The notes under the pieces were generated by a model. It had not been told where the DNA came from and searched no databases. It worked only from the letters and a program-made list of their open reading frames with translations. The translations under genes and the position numbers were made by a program. 64,000 nt of DNA from NCBI RefSeq assembly GCF_030813245.1, contig NZ_JAUSUA010000001.1, positions 434,001 to 498,000 on the forward strand. Direction: 5' to 3'. Origin of the DNA: Alkalicoccobacillus murimartini. Lineage in GTDB: Bacteria; Bacillota; Bacilli; Bacillales; Bacillaceae_D. This document shows, one piece after another, positions 27,861-36,032 of the stretch; position 1 is the first letter of the stretch, and every line of letters begins with the position of its first letter.

Positions 27861-27998
27861 AGTGAAAAGGGCATGGAATTAGTAAAGAAAGTTAGATATC
27901 AGTAATGAGAGATAAAAATCAGTAAAGAGAATAGATATATCAGTAGTGAAGGCTAGAAATCAGTAAAGAAAGAGATTTGTAAATGAGCAGACAGAAAT
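27861..27998. repeat. Degenerate 20-bp tandem repeat array
   Basis: Six to seven head-to-tail units of 20-21 bp with consensus near AGTAAAGAGAGATAGAAATC. Units start at 27861, 27881, 27901, 27921, 27942 and 27962, with a decayed one near 27979. There is no spacer between units, no open reading frame with a start, and no relation to the terminator just upstream. It lies between brnQ and the convergent LysE-type gene. Confidence 0.75.
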
Positions 27999-28009
27999 TA
28001 TGCTAGAGC

Positions 28010-28591
28010 TTAAGCAAGAACAATAGACAAAGCACTATAAACTAACAATAAACTCATAATAATATTAAAAGGTTTTCTATATTGAACCAAATACTTTTGG
28101 AGTATTGTTCCAAACAGGCTCCATGTAAACGTGCTTACTAAACCAACAAATCCTAAAAACATAGAGAAAAGTAAGTAGTTAATTGCTGTTTCATAGTAAG
28201 GGAGGATAAAGGTTGTTACGACAGTGATGCTAAATAATATCCCTTTTGGATTCACAAATTGTAATAGGATTCCGATCGTGAAGAAACTTTTTGTCTTTTT
28301 CATTTTTTCATTACTTGCTTTGCTTGTGAGTATTTTATAGGCTAAGTACAACATATATCCTACTCCTAAGATGGCTAACGGCATTTCAACGATAGGTAGA
28401 TACTTTATAAGGGTCCTATTAAAGAAACTACTTAATAATGTAAGTAGAAAAAAGCCAAGTCCTACACCTAAACTAAATCTGGCTGTCTTTTTTAAGCCGT
28501 AATTTGTAGCCAATGCCATTGCCGTAATGGTATTTGGCCCTGGAGTGAAACTTGTTACAAAGACAAAGACTAAAAAAGAAAGGATATACAT
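28010..28591 (-). CDS. LysE/RhtB family amino acid exporter
   Basis: 193 residues with six helices. The signature TSFTPGPNTITAMA at residues 13-26 is the LysE/RhtB motif, and FVNPKGILF in the middle is the second conserved block. The family exports amino acids or their analogues. GGGAGGC precedes the ATG. It is divergent from an XRE-cupin regulator that likely controls it. Confidence 0.88.
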   Translation of the reverse strand: MYILSFLVFVFVTSFTPGPNTITAMALATNYGLKKTARFSLGVGLGFFLLTLLSSFFNRTLIKYLPIVEMPLAILGVGYMLYLAYKILTSKASNEKMKKTKSFFTIGILLQFVNPKGILFSITVVTTFILPYYETAINYLLFSMFLGFVGLVSTFTWSLFGTILQKYLVQYRKPFNIIMSLLLVYSALSIVLA

Positions 28592-28670
28592 AGAAGCCTC
28601 CCATTGAATCGTGTGTTATAATGACCAAAATGAACTATATAACGCTGTGCTTTTTATTATACATAACGGT

Positions 28671-28687
28671 CTATATATTGTATATAG
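28671..28687. promoter_or_regulatory. Operator-like palindrome upstream of XRE-cupin gene
   Basis: CTATATA-TTG-TATATAG is a perfect 7-bp inverted repeat located immediately upstream of the regulator's ribosome binding site, about 80 bp from the divergent LysE-type gene. A TATAAT at 28617-28622 could be a -10 for the plus strand. Likely an autoregulatory binding site; not demonstrated. Confidence 0.5.
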
Positions 28688-28703
28688 GGGAAGGTATGTG
28701 CAA

Positions 28704-29258
28704 ATGGAGGAAATTCATCAGATTCTTGCGAAGAATTTAAAGGCAATGAGAGAAAAGGAAAAATTAAGTCTCGAAAAATTGTCTCAATTAAGTGGCGTTA
28801 GTAAAACAATGATTGGTCAAATAGAGAGAGGAGACTCAAGTCCTACTCTGACGACAATATGGAAAATAGCTAATGGTTTAAAAGTTTCCTTTACCTCATT
28901 AGTTCATAATCCGCAGCCTGATAGTAAAGTGATTTTAAAAGAAGATGTTCAACTAATATCAGAAGCCAATGGACGTTTTAAAGCATATCCTTACTTCCCA
29001 TTTCAAGATGATCGGAGATTTGAAATATTTACAATTGAAATGGAAAAAGAAGCAATACGTGAGTCAACTCCCCATAAAAGTGGAACGGAGGAATACATCA
29101 CTGTTTTTGAGGGAGAACTGACCGTTATTGTAGGGGAGAGCAAGTATACATTAAAAAGCGGGGATTCTATTAGGTATAAAGCTGATCGACCACACACATA
29201 TGCTAATAATGGAGACCTTTTAACAAGGTTTAATATGACGATTTATTATCCTGGCTAA
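28704..29258 (+). CDS. XRE-cupin transcriptional regulator
   Basis: About 184 residues. The helix-turn-helix lies in residues 8-62 (LKAMREKEKLSLEKLSQLSG, TMIGQIERGDSSPTL in parts), and the cupin_2 barrel in the last 80 residues contains HKSGTEEYITVFEGEL and DSIRYKADRPHTYAN. This SutR/PuuR-like class senses a small molecule through the cupin. AAGG at 28691-28694 lies 9 nt before the ATG at 28704; GTG at 28698 is possible, and the ATG-like extension to 28611 overlaps the promoter. It probably controls the divergent LysE-type exporter. Confidence 0.87.
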   Translation: MEEIHQILAKNLKAMREKEKLSLEKLSQLSGVSKTMIGQIERGDSSPTLTTIWKIANGLKVSFTSLVHNPQPDSKVILKEDVQLISEANGRFKAYPYFPFQDDRRFEIFTIEMEKEAIRESTPHKSGTEEYITVFEGELTVIVGESKYTLKSGDSIRYKADRPHTYANNGDLLTRFNMTIYYPG

Positions 29259-29275
29259 GTATATACCTCAACAAA

Positions 29276-29310
29276 AAAACCAACGTTCTCTTAGTGAGAA
29301 TGTTGGTTTT
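29276..29310. terminator. Bidirectional terminator
   Basis: AAAACCAACGTTCTC at 29276-29290 pairs with GAGAATGTTGGTTTT at 29296-29310 (one G-U pair, 5-nt loop). It serves the XRE-cupin gene and convergent azlD. Confidence 0.88.
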
Positions 29311-29321
29311 CCTTTATCTAT

Positions 29322-29645
29322 TCAAAAAAATATACGAATCAACGCCATAGCCACGACCCCAGTTATCACTGTATAGGATAAGCTTTTAGTCCAGATCGCA
29401 ACAAACAGAGTGGGGATGCCTGCAAAGAACGCGGTAAAGTCTAAACGAATAGATCCGTGTTCACTTTCCATTAATAATTCATCCATAACTAAGGCGGTTA
29501 GAATACAAATCGGGATATACGAAAGCCATTTTAGGAAGGACTCTGGCAGTTCTAGTTTTCTAACAAAAATGAATGGAAGAATTCTTGGAATGATTGTGAC
29601 GAGAGCACAACCTATTAAGATCCAAAACATGTAGGAACTCATCAT
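29322..29645 (-). CDS. azlD: Branched-chain amino acid exporter small subunit AzlD
   Basis: 107 residues, four hydrophobic segments, with TIIPRILPFIFVRK, LKWLSYIPICILTALV and IPTLFVAIWTKSL, the AzlD pattern. It forms a two-component exporter with AzlC for branched-chain amino acids or analogues such as azaleucine. Its ATG overlaps the stop of azlC by 4 nt. Confidence 0.9.
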   Translation of the reverse strand: MMSSYMFWILIGCALVTIIPRILPFIFVRKLELPESFLKWLSYIPICILTALVMDELLMESEHGSIRLDFTAFFAGIPTLFVAIWTKSLSYTVITGVVAMALIRIFF

Positions 29646-30364
29646 TTATCTGTTACCACCCCAATCGTTGCAGCAATCACTGTAGATAACAGCACAGCGA
29701 TATGTGAAGGCATTATCATACTAAGGCCAACCATCAAAAGTATGACGTAGGTCATTACTAATAGGTAATGTTTTATTTTTGATTGTAATACGTTCTCTAA
29801 TTGTAAGATAAGTAAGGCTACAAACATCGCTGCAAGCGCATAATCTAACCCTAATGCCTCAGGGTTAGAAATCCATTGACCCAACACTGCCCCAAGAATA
29901 GTTACGGCAATCCAACAAAGGTATGCAGTGATATTTAAACCATTCATCCATTTATCATGTAAATAAAGCTGTTTAGAAGCTTTTGTAGTAGCTACTCCAA
30001 AGGTTTCATCTGTCACAAGCGCCCCAATACCTATATTTTTTAATAAAGAATATTGCTTGAAATAAGGAGCGATTGTAAGGCAAAGCAAAAGATGTCTCAG
30101 GTTTACGACAAATGTAGTCAGAATAATAGCGGCGATAGGAGCCTGCGCAACCATTAATGCACAGATTATAAATTGTGCAGACCCTGCGTATACCAAAATG
30201 GATAAGCAGGCAATTTCCCATACGCTTAGATTAGAGGCCGTGCCAACGATACCAAAGGCAAAGCCAACACTCATGTAACCAAATAAAGTAGGTACACAAT
30301 CTTTAAAGCCTTGAAGATACGTATCGTTTTCATTTAAAAGTACATCTGTTTTTTGTAGTTCCAT
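29642..30364 (-). CDS. azlC: Branched-chain amino acid exporter large subunit AzlC
   Basis: 240 residues with about seven helices. AzlC hallmarks: DCVPTLFGYMSVGFAFGIVG, LVYAGSAQFI, VVNLRHLLLCLTIAPYF and ALVTDETFGVA (in parts). It is the main channel subunit of the AzlCD exporter. It is divergent from a MocR-type regulator across a 125-bp gap that carries two direct repeats. In B. subtilis azlCD and brnQ are in one operon; here they are close but separately transcribed. Confidence 0.92.
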   Translation of the reverse strand: MELQKTDVLLNENDTYLQGFKDCVPTLFGYMSVGFAFGIVGTASNLSVWEIACLSILVYAGSAQFIICALMVAQAPIAAIILTTFVVNLRHLLLCLTIAPYFKQYSLLKNIGIGALVTDETFGVATTKASKQLYLHDKWMNGLNITAYLCWIAVTILGAVLGQWISNPEALGLDYALAAMFVALLILQLENVLQSKIKHYLLVMTYVILLMVGLSMIMPSHIAVLLSTVIAATIGVVTDK

Positions 30365-30431
30365 AACGATAGTCCCTTCGCGTTCAATTTCTTAACAACT
30401 CTTAGAATATGTTCTTTACATTAGCAGTATT

Positions 30432-30461
30432 ATTGTATGGTTTCAATGTTATAATTGTATG
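30432..30461. promoter_or_regulatory. Direct repeats ATTGTATG around the mocR -10 box
   Basis: ATTGTATG occurs at 30432-30439 and again at 30454-30461, 22 nt apart start to start, about two helical turns. A TATAAT at 30450-30455 overlaps the second copy. MocR/GabR-type regulators bind such direct repeats, so this is a likely shared operator for mocR and azlCD. Confidence 0.5.
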
Positions 30462-30489
30462 CAAGACAATATGTGAGGGGACCTTCTAA

Positions 30490-31860
30490 ATGCCCGTTAA
30501 TTCATTTGATGACTATTTGTTAACCTGGAAACCAGAGAAATCTAAACTTTCTTCTCCTTTGTATCGTTCAATTGCAAGTATGTTGGAATACGACATTATT
30601 AATGGCTTTTTACTCCCACATACAAAGCTACCTCCTCAAAGAGAGCTGGCGGATTATCTAGATATTAACCTGAGTACAATGACAAGAGCTTTTAAGCTGT
30701 GTGAAGTAAAGGGGTTAATCTATGCGATTACTGGAAGTGGAACGTATGTAGCGCCAAGCGTACGAAATGCAATTTATAGTAAAGAGTATCAAAACATCAT
30801 TGAAATGGGTATTATTCACCCAATAGATGAAACAAATAAGATGGTCTCTGATACGGTAAAGAATATCGTAAATAAAGATTACCTGGAAAGTTTACTCAAT
30901 TATAGTTACCCACTAGGAATGCCCTATCATCTGATGGCTGCAAAAAAATGGATAGAAAAAGCTAATCTAGATATGAGTGTTGATAACATCTCCATTACCT
31001 CGGGAGGACAGAATACATTAGCTTTGGCGTTAACTACCATGTTTAATCCTGGAGATAAATTGGCTGTTGATGTATATACCTATCCAAACTTTATTGAGTT
31101 AGCTAACCTTCTTCATATTCAGTTGGTTCCAGTAAAGTCTGATGAGACAGGTATGATTCCAGCTGAGTTAGAGGCAGTATGTAATCTAGTACAAGGCGTT
31201 TATTTAATCCCTACATGTCAAAACCCTACGGCGGTTACGATGGATATGCAACGTAGGAAAGAGCTTGCGAAGATCATTAATACTCATCGGCTGACATTAA
31301 TAGAAGACGATATTTTTTCATTTTTAGGAGAGGAGAATCTTCTTCCTATTTCTCATTTTGTTCCTAATCATTTTGTCTATGGAATAAGTACATCCAAATC
31401 AATTAATTCTGGGTTGAGAATTGGTTATGTTGCCTATTCTAATCAATTTATAGATAAGATCCAAAATGGAATTTTTAACTTAAACGTGAAGACATCTTCA
31501 TTTAATGCAGAAGTGATAACAGAACTAATTAATAACGGTGTAGCCGAGCAAATTGTCTTACGGAAAAAACAGTTGATTCAAGAAAGAAATAAGATCTATA
31601 CAAAATATTTTAATATACCAGCAAATGAGCTAAAGTTAAGCTTTTTTCGCTGGCTTCCAATTCCTTTAAAAGCTGCAGTTAATATTGAGGCCCGTGCTTT
31701 AGAGCAAGGAATTCAAATCTATCATTCTGATCGATTCCTAACAAAAAAACATTCAGAAGCTCAGTTTATTCGTCTCTCCATATCTTCTCCAAAGGATACG
31801 AATGAATTAGAAACAGGGCTACTTACCCTAAAGAACATGTTAGGAAATACAATGAAATAG
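30490..31860 (+). CDS. MocR-family regulator (GntR HTH fused to PLP aminotransferase fold)
   Basis: 456 residues. The GntR winged helix is in residues 20-85 (PPQRELADYLDINLSTMTRAF). A fold-type I aminotransferase domain follows, with SGGQNTLALAL, PTCQNPTAVTMD, EDDIFSFLG and the PLP lysine K303 in STSKSI, so cofactor binding appears intact. Such proteins sense amino acids or PLP derivatives. GAGGGGA upstream supports the ATG. The divergent azlCD pair makes an amino-acid ligand plausible. Confidence 0.9.
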   Translation: MPVNSFDDYLLTWKPEKSKLSSPLYRSIASMLEYDIINGFLLPHTKLPPQRELADYLDINLSTMTRAFKLCEVKGLIYAITGSGTYVAPSVRNAIYSKEYQNIIEMGIIHPIDETNKMVSDTVKNIVNKDYLESLLNYSYPLGMPYHLMAAKKWIEKANLDMSVDNISITSGGQNTLALALTTMFNPGDKLAVDVYTYPNFIELANLLHIQLVPVKSDETGMIPAELEAVCNLVQGVYLIPTCQNPTAVTMDMQRRKELAKIINTHRLTLIEDDIFSFLGEENLLPISHFVPNHFVYGISTSKSINSGLRIGYVAYSNQFIDKIQNGIFNLNVKTSSFNAEVITELINNGVAEQIVLRKKQLIQERNKIYTKYFNIPANELKLSFFRWLPIPLKAAVNIEARALEQGIQIYHSDRFLTKKHSEAQFIRLSISSPKDTNELETGLLTLKNMLGNTMK

Positions 31861-31932
31861 ATGGAGTTTTAAAATTTAAATGATGCTACAGCGATTAGTA
31901 GGAAAAATAATAGTGAAGTACGATTCTTAAGG

Positions 31933-31965
31933 CGCATACCACGTATAACTGGTATGTGTTTTTCT
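31933..31965 (+). terminator. Rho-independent terminator of mocR
   Basis: A 9-bp stem (CGCATACCA with TGGTATGTG, one G-U pair) at 31933-31958 followed by a T run. Confidence 0.75.
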
Positions 31966-32006
31966 CATTTTAACTGACATAAATCAATAGAATCTTTAAT
32001 TCTTAT

Positions 32007-32033
32007 TAAAGAATAATGTGGATTAGACGATAT
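32007..32033 (+). promoter_or_regulatory. SigD-type promoter of chemoreceptor gene
   Basis: TAAA at 32007-32010, 15 nt, then GACGATAT at 32026-32033. The B. subtilis SigD consensus is TAAA-N15-GCCGATAT, so there is a single mismatch. It lies about 90 nt upstream of the chemoreceptor start, consistent with co-regulation with motility genes. Confidence 0.75.
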
Positions 32034-32129
32034 TAAGATTGTTGCAATATACAGAGGTTTTATCCCGGGGATTCAAACAAAGTAATGGATGTTGCGAAAT
32101 AAAACAAGTAGGGCAGGGAACGGAATTAT

Positions 32130-34139
32130 ATGAGTAAAAAAGAAAAGCAGTCCAAAGGAACGTTTATGTCACTAAGAACTAAATTAATTATGGCTTTTAG
32201 CATTGTTTTACTTTTGCCGAGTCTTATTATTGGTCTAAGTTCTTATTATAGTGCAAGTACGAATGTTAATCAGCAAATGATCGAATCAACAAAAGAAAGT
32301 TTACTTATTATTGATAATACAATTGGTAACTTTATTAATACGCAAGAAGAAAATATTTCTTATATTGCGGATGCAAGTGTTGTGGAGAATGGTTTTCTTG
32401 AAGAGGAAACGCCTGAGCAACGTATATTACTAGATACGTTTCAAAATACAAAAGGGGATGTAGAACAGACTTTTGTTGGAACAGAGGAAGGGAATTTTAT
32501 GAATTCACCAACTTCCTTCCAAAATCCGCCTGATTATGATCCTCGTGAACGACCTTGGTATCAAACAGCTATGGATGCTGGTGGAGAGGTTATTATTACT
32601 CCTCCTTATATCTCAGCTTCTTCAAATGAACCTGTTACGACGGTTGCACGTATGACAGCGGATCAGCTTGGAGTGGCAGCGCTTAATCTTAAACTTAGTG
32701 TTATTACAGAAATGTTAAATGAGATCTCTGTAGGTAAAGAGGGCTATATCTTCTTGCTAGATCAAAACAATATGTACATCTCGCATCCGACTGAAGAGTT
32801 AGGAGAAGAAGCAGATGAAGCGTTTCTTAAATTTCAGGATTCTGTAAGCGGTCAAATTGACTATACATATGAGGGCCGTGAGCAAACGCTTAACTATTTA
32901 ACAAATGAAGAGACAGGCTGGAAGATGGTTGCTGCAATGTATAAAGAAGAAAGCCAAGAGACCATGGCACCAATCTTTAATACAACGGTGATTGTGATGG
33001 CCGTATCTATTATTAGTGGAGCGGTTCTTATTTTCTTCTTGTTACGTTCGATTATTGGTCCAATTTACCGATTAACGAATGCAGCAGAACGAATGAGTCA
33101 GGGAGAACTTGGAACAGAGTTCTATGTAAACCCTACTCGTAATGATGAAATCGGACGATTGAGCAAAGCCTTTGAAAAAATGAGGTACTCGTTATCATCA
33201 ATGGTTTCAAATGTTCAAGATAAGGCTCAGCATCTAGCGGCGTCATCTGAACAGCTTGCTGCAAGTACAGAAGAGAATACAAGAGCAACAGAGCAAATAT
33301 CTAACGAAATGCAAGAGATGGCAACAGGTGTGGATTCACAGATGGAGAGCATTCATCAAGGGAGTCGTGTCTCTCAAGAGATGTCTAAGTCTGTTCATAC
33401 GGTTGCAAGTCGCTCCGAACAAGTACAACACACGACATCTAATGCATCAAAGGTTGTAGACAAAGGAAACGATGCAATACAAACCAGCATTGAGCAAATG
33501 ACACAAATTAAAGGAACGGTACTTGAACTCTCAAGCAGTGTTGAAGGACTTGGAAATCGTTCGAATGAAATCAGCAAGGTTGTTGATGTCATTAAGAGTA
33601 TTGCAGAACAAACGAATCTTCTTGCACTAAATGCAGCAATTGAAGCAGCACGTGCAGGTGAACAAGGAAAAGGATTTGCTGTTGTCGCAGAGCAAGTTCG
33701 TAACTTAGCTGAACAATCAGCTGAATCTACTCAAATCATCAGTGACATAATTCAATCCATACAATCTGAGACGTCCAAAACGGTGAAGAAAATGGGTGAA
33801 AGTACGAGTCAAGTTGAGAAGGGTATTGAAGTTGTAAATATCGCTGGAAAATCGTTCACTGAGATGAAAAAATTCATTGATGAAGTGGCTGATGAAGTAA
33901 GTGAAGTTTCAAATCAGACTAAATCAATGGCTTCAGGGACTGATCAATTCGTACGCACCTTCAATGAGATCCTAGCTATTTCTGAAACGACTTCAGCTAG
34001 CACGGAGAATGTATCAGCTTCAACGGAAGAGCAGTTAGCCTCCATGCAAGAAATATCCGCATCGGTTACAACACTAACTGGATTAGCAGAAGAGTTACAA
34101 AACCTTGTTCAGCAATTTGATGTAAATGAAAAAGAATAA
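32130..34139 (+). CDS. Methyl-accepting chemotaxis protein with dCache sensor
   Basis: 669 residues. TM1 lies near 18-40. An extracytoplasmic dCache-like domain runs to about 280 ([16 protein letters not shown] and [13 protein letters not shown] are typical). TM2 is near 284-306, HAMP to about 360, then the long coiled-coil [16 protein letters not shown] with the hairpin tip [20 protein letters not shown] and [15 protein letters not shown]. It senses an external ligand and signals through CheA/CheW; dCache domains often bind amino acids or organic acids. The upstream SigD-like promoter agrees with a motility role. Confidence 0.93.
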   Translation: MSKKEKQSKGTFMSLRTKLIMAFSIVLLLPSLIIGLSSYYSASTNVNQQMIESTKESLLIIDNTIGNFINTQEENISYIADASVVENGFLEEETPEQRILLDTFQNTKGDVEQTFVGTEEGNFMNSPTSFQNPPDYDPRERPWYQTAMDAGGEVIITPPYISASSNEPVTTVARMTADQLGVAALNLKLSVITEMLNEISVGKEGYIFLLDQNNMYISHPTEELGEEADEAFLKFQDSVSGQIDYTYEGREQTLNYLTNEETGWKMVAAMYKEESQETMAPIFNTTVIVMAVSIISGAVLIFFLLRSIIGPIYRLTNAAERMSQGELGTEFYVNPTRNDEIGRLSKAFEKMRYSLSSMVSNVQDKAQHLAASSEQLAASTEENTRATEQISNEMQEMATGVDSQMESIHQGSRVSQEMSKSVHTVASRSEQVQHTTSNASKVVDKGNDAIQTSIEQMTQIKGTVLELSSSVEGLGNRSNEISKVVDVIKSIAEQTNLLALNAAIEAARAGEQGKGFAVVAEQVRNLAEQSAESTQIISDIIQSIQSETSKTVKKMGESTSQVEKGIEVVNIAGKSFTEMKKFIDEVADEVSEVSNQTKSMASGTDQFVRTFNEILAISETTSASTENVSASTEEQLASMQEISASVTTLTGLAEELQNLVQQFDVNEKE

Positions 34140-34156
34140 AATGAATGACTATAGAT

Positions 34157-34187
34157 TTGAGACAGAAATGTCTCAAGTCTTTTTTTA
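34157..34187 (+). terminator. Rho-independent terminator of chemoreceptor gene
   Basis: TTGAGACA at 34157-34164 pairs with TGTCTCAA at 34169-34176, GAAA loop, followed by a long T run. Confidence 0.85.
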
Positions 34188-34272
34188 TGAAGATTACTTT
34201 AAGATTAAAACATTACCATCAACCTTAAAATTATCATGTTTTCGATTGTATGAAAACAAAGTACGATATAAA

Positions 34273-34286
34273 TGTAAGGGCTTACA
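34273..34286. promoter_or_regulatory. cre-like palindrome upstream of binding protein gene
   Basis: TGTAAGGGCTTACA is a near-perfect palindrome matching the CcpA cre consensus TGWAANCGNTNWCA at 13 of 14 positions (central C replaced by G). It directly follows a possible -10 (TATAAA, 34267-34272), a position expected for catabolite repression of this sugar transporter module. Confidence 0.55.
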
Positions 34287-34302
34287 AAAAAGGGGGATAT
34301 AG

Positions 34303-35976
34303 ATGAATAAATTACTTAAGGTATCTATGTTAGCAAGTGTCCTGGCTATTGCCGCATGTAGCAATAATGAGGCGGCCAACAAAGAGAGTAAGTTGGAACC
34401 AGTTGAATCTGCTTCTGAACTACCGGAGAAATTCGAAGAACCTGTTACGTTAGATTTAATCAAACATGTGTCGGGAGATATTTTTTTCCGAGATGGAGAA
34501 ACGATTGAAGATAATGTTCATACAAAGTGGGTTAAAGATACCTTTAATATTGACCTTAACTACATGTGGACGACAAGTGGACCAGAGGATACGTTTGATA
34601 CAAAATTACAGCTTAGTATGTCAGCAAATGAAGAACTACCATCCATATTAGCTTTAAGAAGTGAGATTACTCAGGACTTAATCGATTCTGGCAGAGTCAA
34701 AGAGGTTGGAGAGATCTTCGAAAAATATGCGTCACAAACTTGGAAAGATGCAATGGAGGCTGATCCACATGCATGGGATTCTTATACAAGGGAAGATGGC
34801 CGCTACGCTATACCTATCTTAGATTATGAAATGAATGGTGACACTGTTTTATTTATTAGACAAGATTGGTTAGATAAACTTAATCTGGATGGGCCAGAAA
34901 CAATGGACGATGTAGAGGGAATTATGGACGCATTTGTAAATGAAGATCCTACTGGAACTGGAGAAACAACTTATGGTTTGGCAGTTGGTTTTGCTAATGC
35001 TCTGAATACGTGGATGTCAACGGCAGATTGGGTGTTTGGTGCTTATGGAGCAATGCCTGATCAGTGGAATCTTGCAGATAATGGGATGCTTGAACATGGA
35101 TCAATTCAACCAGAAGTGAAAGAAGGATTAGAAACAATGAGAAATTGGATGGAAGAAGGATATATTCATCCAGAGTCTGGACTATGGGACGAAGGGAAAG
35201 CTGGAGAACTATTCACTTCTGGTAGAGCGGGGATTATAGCTGGCCCACATTGGATGCCAGATTGGCCACTAAGTGAATTGCTCGATAACGTGGATGGTGC
35301 AGAATTCAAGGCCTATGAAATTCCAACAGGTCCTAATGGTTTTTCTGGACGATCTACTGGTATAACATCTCAAAATGGATCTGTCATGATCAACGAAAAT
35401 GCTACGGAGGAAGAAATACAAGCTTTTTTTGTTTATCAGAATTATTTATTCGAAAATTATGCGAACCCAGAAGTGGGAAGCGAGTTTGAGTATGGATTTG
35501 CAGAAGGCTATGATTACTCTTTTGAAGGAGACGAGGTTAAATATCGTGATGATGAGATACCGGGTGGTCGCATAGATCCTGTTAAATATACACTTACCTT
35601 CGATGGTGCTAGAATTCCATCCTTGTATATTAACACATTGGCCGATTTTGCAAGAGGAGACGAACCTGAGACACCATTTGAACACAAAATGTATTTACAA
35701 TATCCAGAGGAAGCTTGGGAAGGCGCTAAGATTGTTGTAGATGGTGAATATAAGCAAATCCCAGGTATGTTTACTGGCGCACCTACTCCTACGATGTTAT
35801 CAAGACAGGACACATTAGATACAATGCTTTCAGAATCATTTAGCAAAATGATCTATGGAGAATTGTCATTAGATGAATTTGATTCAACTGTGGAAAAATG
35901 GAAAAGTTCTGGTGGTGAGGATATCACAAAAGAAGTGAATGAGTGGTACGAAACCGTTGAAGAAAACCGTGAGTAG
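34303..35976 (+). CDS. Saccharide ABC transporter substrate-binding lipoprotein (LplA-like)
   Basis: 557 residues. A lipoprotein signal ends at C19 (AIAAC). The mature protein has the long cluster D-type solute-binding fold of LplA/YtcQ proteins: LFIRQDWLDKLNL, TGETTYGLAVG, GIIAGPHWMPDWP and PGMFTGAPTPTM. It would capture an oligosaccharide, perhaps of plant or cell-wall origin, for the permeases encoded at 38981-40834. GGGGG 6 nt upstream of the ATG. Upstream lies a cre-like site. It is followed closely by its cognate kinase gene. Confidence 0.88.
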   Translation: MNKLLKVSMLASVLAIAACSNNEAANKESKLEPVESASELPEKFEEPVTLDLIKHVSGDIFFRDGETIEDNVHTKWVKDTFNIDLNYMWTTSGPEDTFDTKLQLSMSANEELPSILALRSEITQDLIDSGRVKEVGEIFEKYASQTWKDAMEADPHAWDSYTREDGRYAIPILDYEMNGDTVLFIRQDWLDKLNLDGPETMDDVEGIMDAFVNEDPTGTGETTYGLAVGFANALNTWMSTADWVFGAYGAMPDQWNLADNGMLEHGSIQPEVKEGLETMRNWMEEGYIHPESGLWDEGKAGELFTSGRAGIIAGPHWMPDWPLSELLDNVDGAEFKAYEIPTGPNGFSGRSTGITSQNGSVMINENATEEEIQAFFVYQNYLFENYANPEVGSEFEYGFAEGYDYSFEGDEVKYRDDEIPGGRIDPVKYTLTFDGARIPSLYINTLADFARGDEPETPFEHKMYLQYPEEAWEGAKIVVDGEYKQIPGMFTGAPTPTMLSRQDTLDTMLSESFSKMIYGELSLDEFDSTVEKWKSSGGEDITKEVNEWYETVEENRE

Positions 35977-36032
35977 AAAATCTCCCATTCATACCCTAAT
36001 AAGCTAAAATAGAGTATGGAAGGGAGACTATT

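Noticed and set aside
27861-27998. CRISPR array
   Set aside because: Units are contiguous with no spacers and are too short and degenerate.
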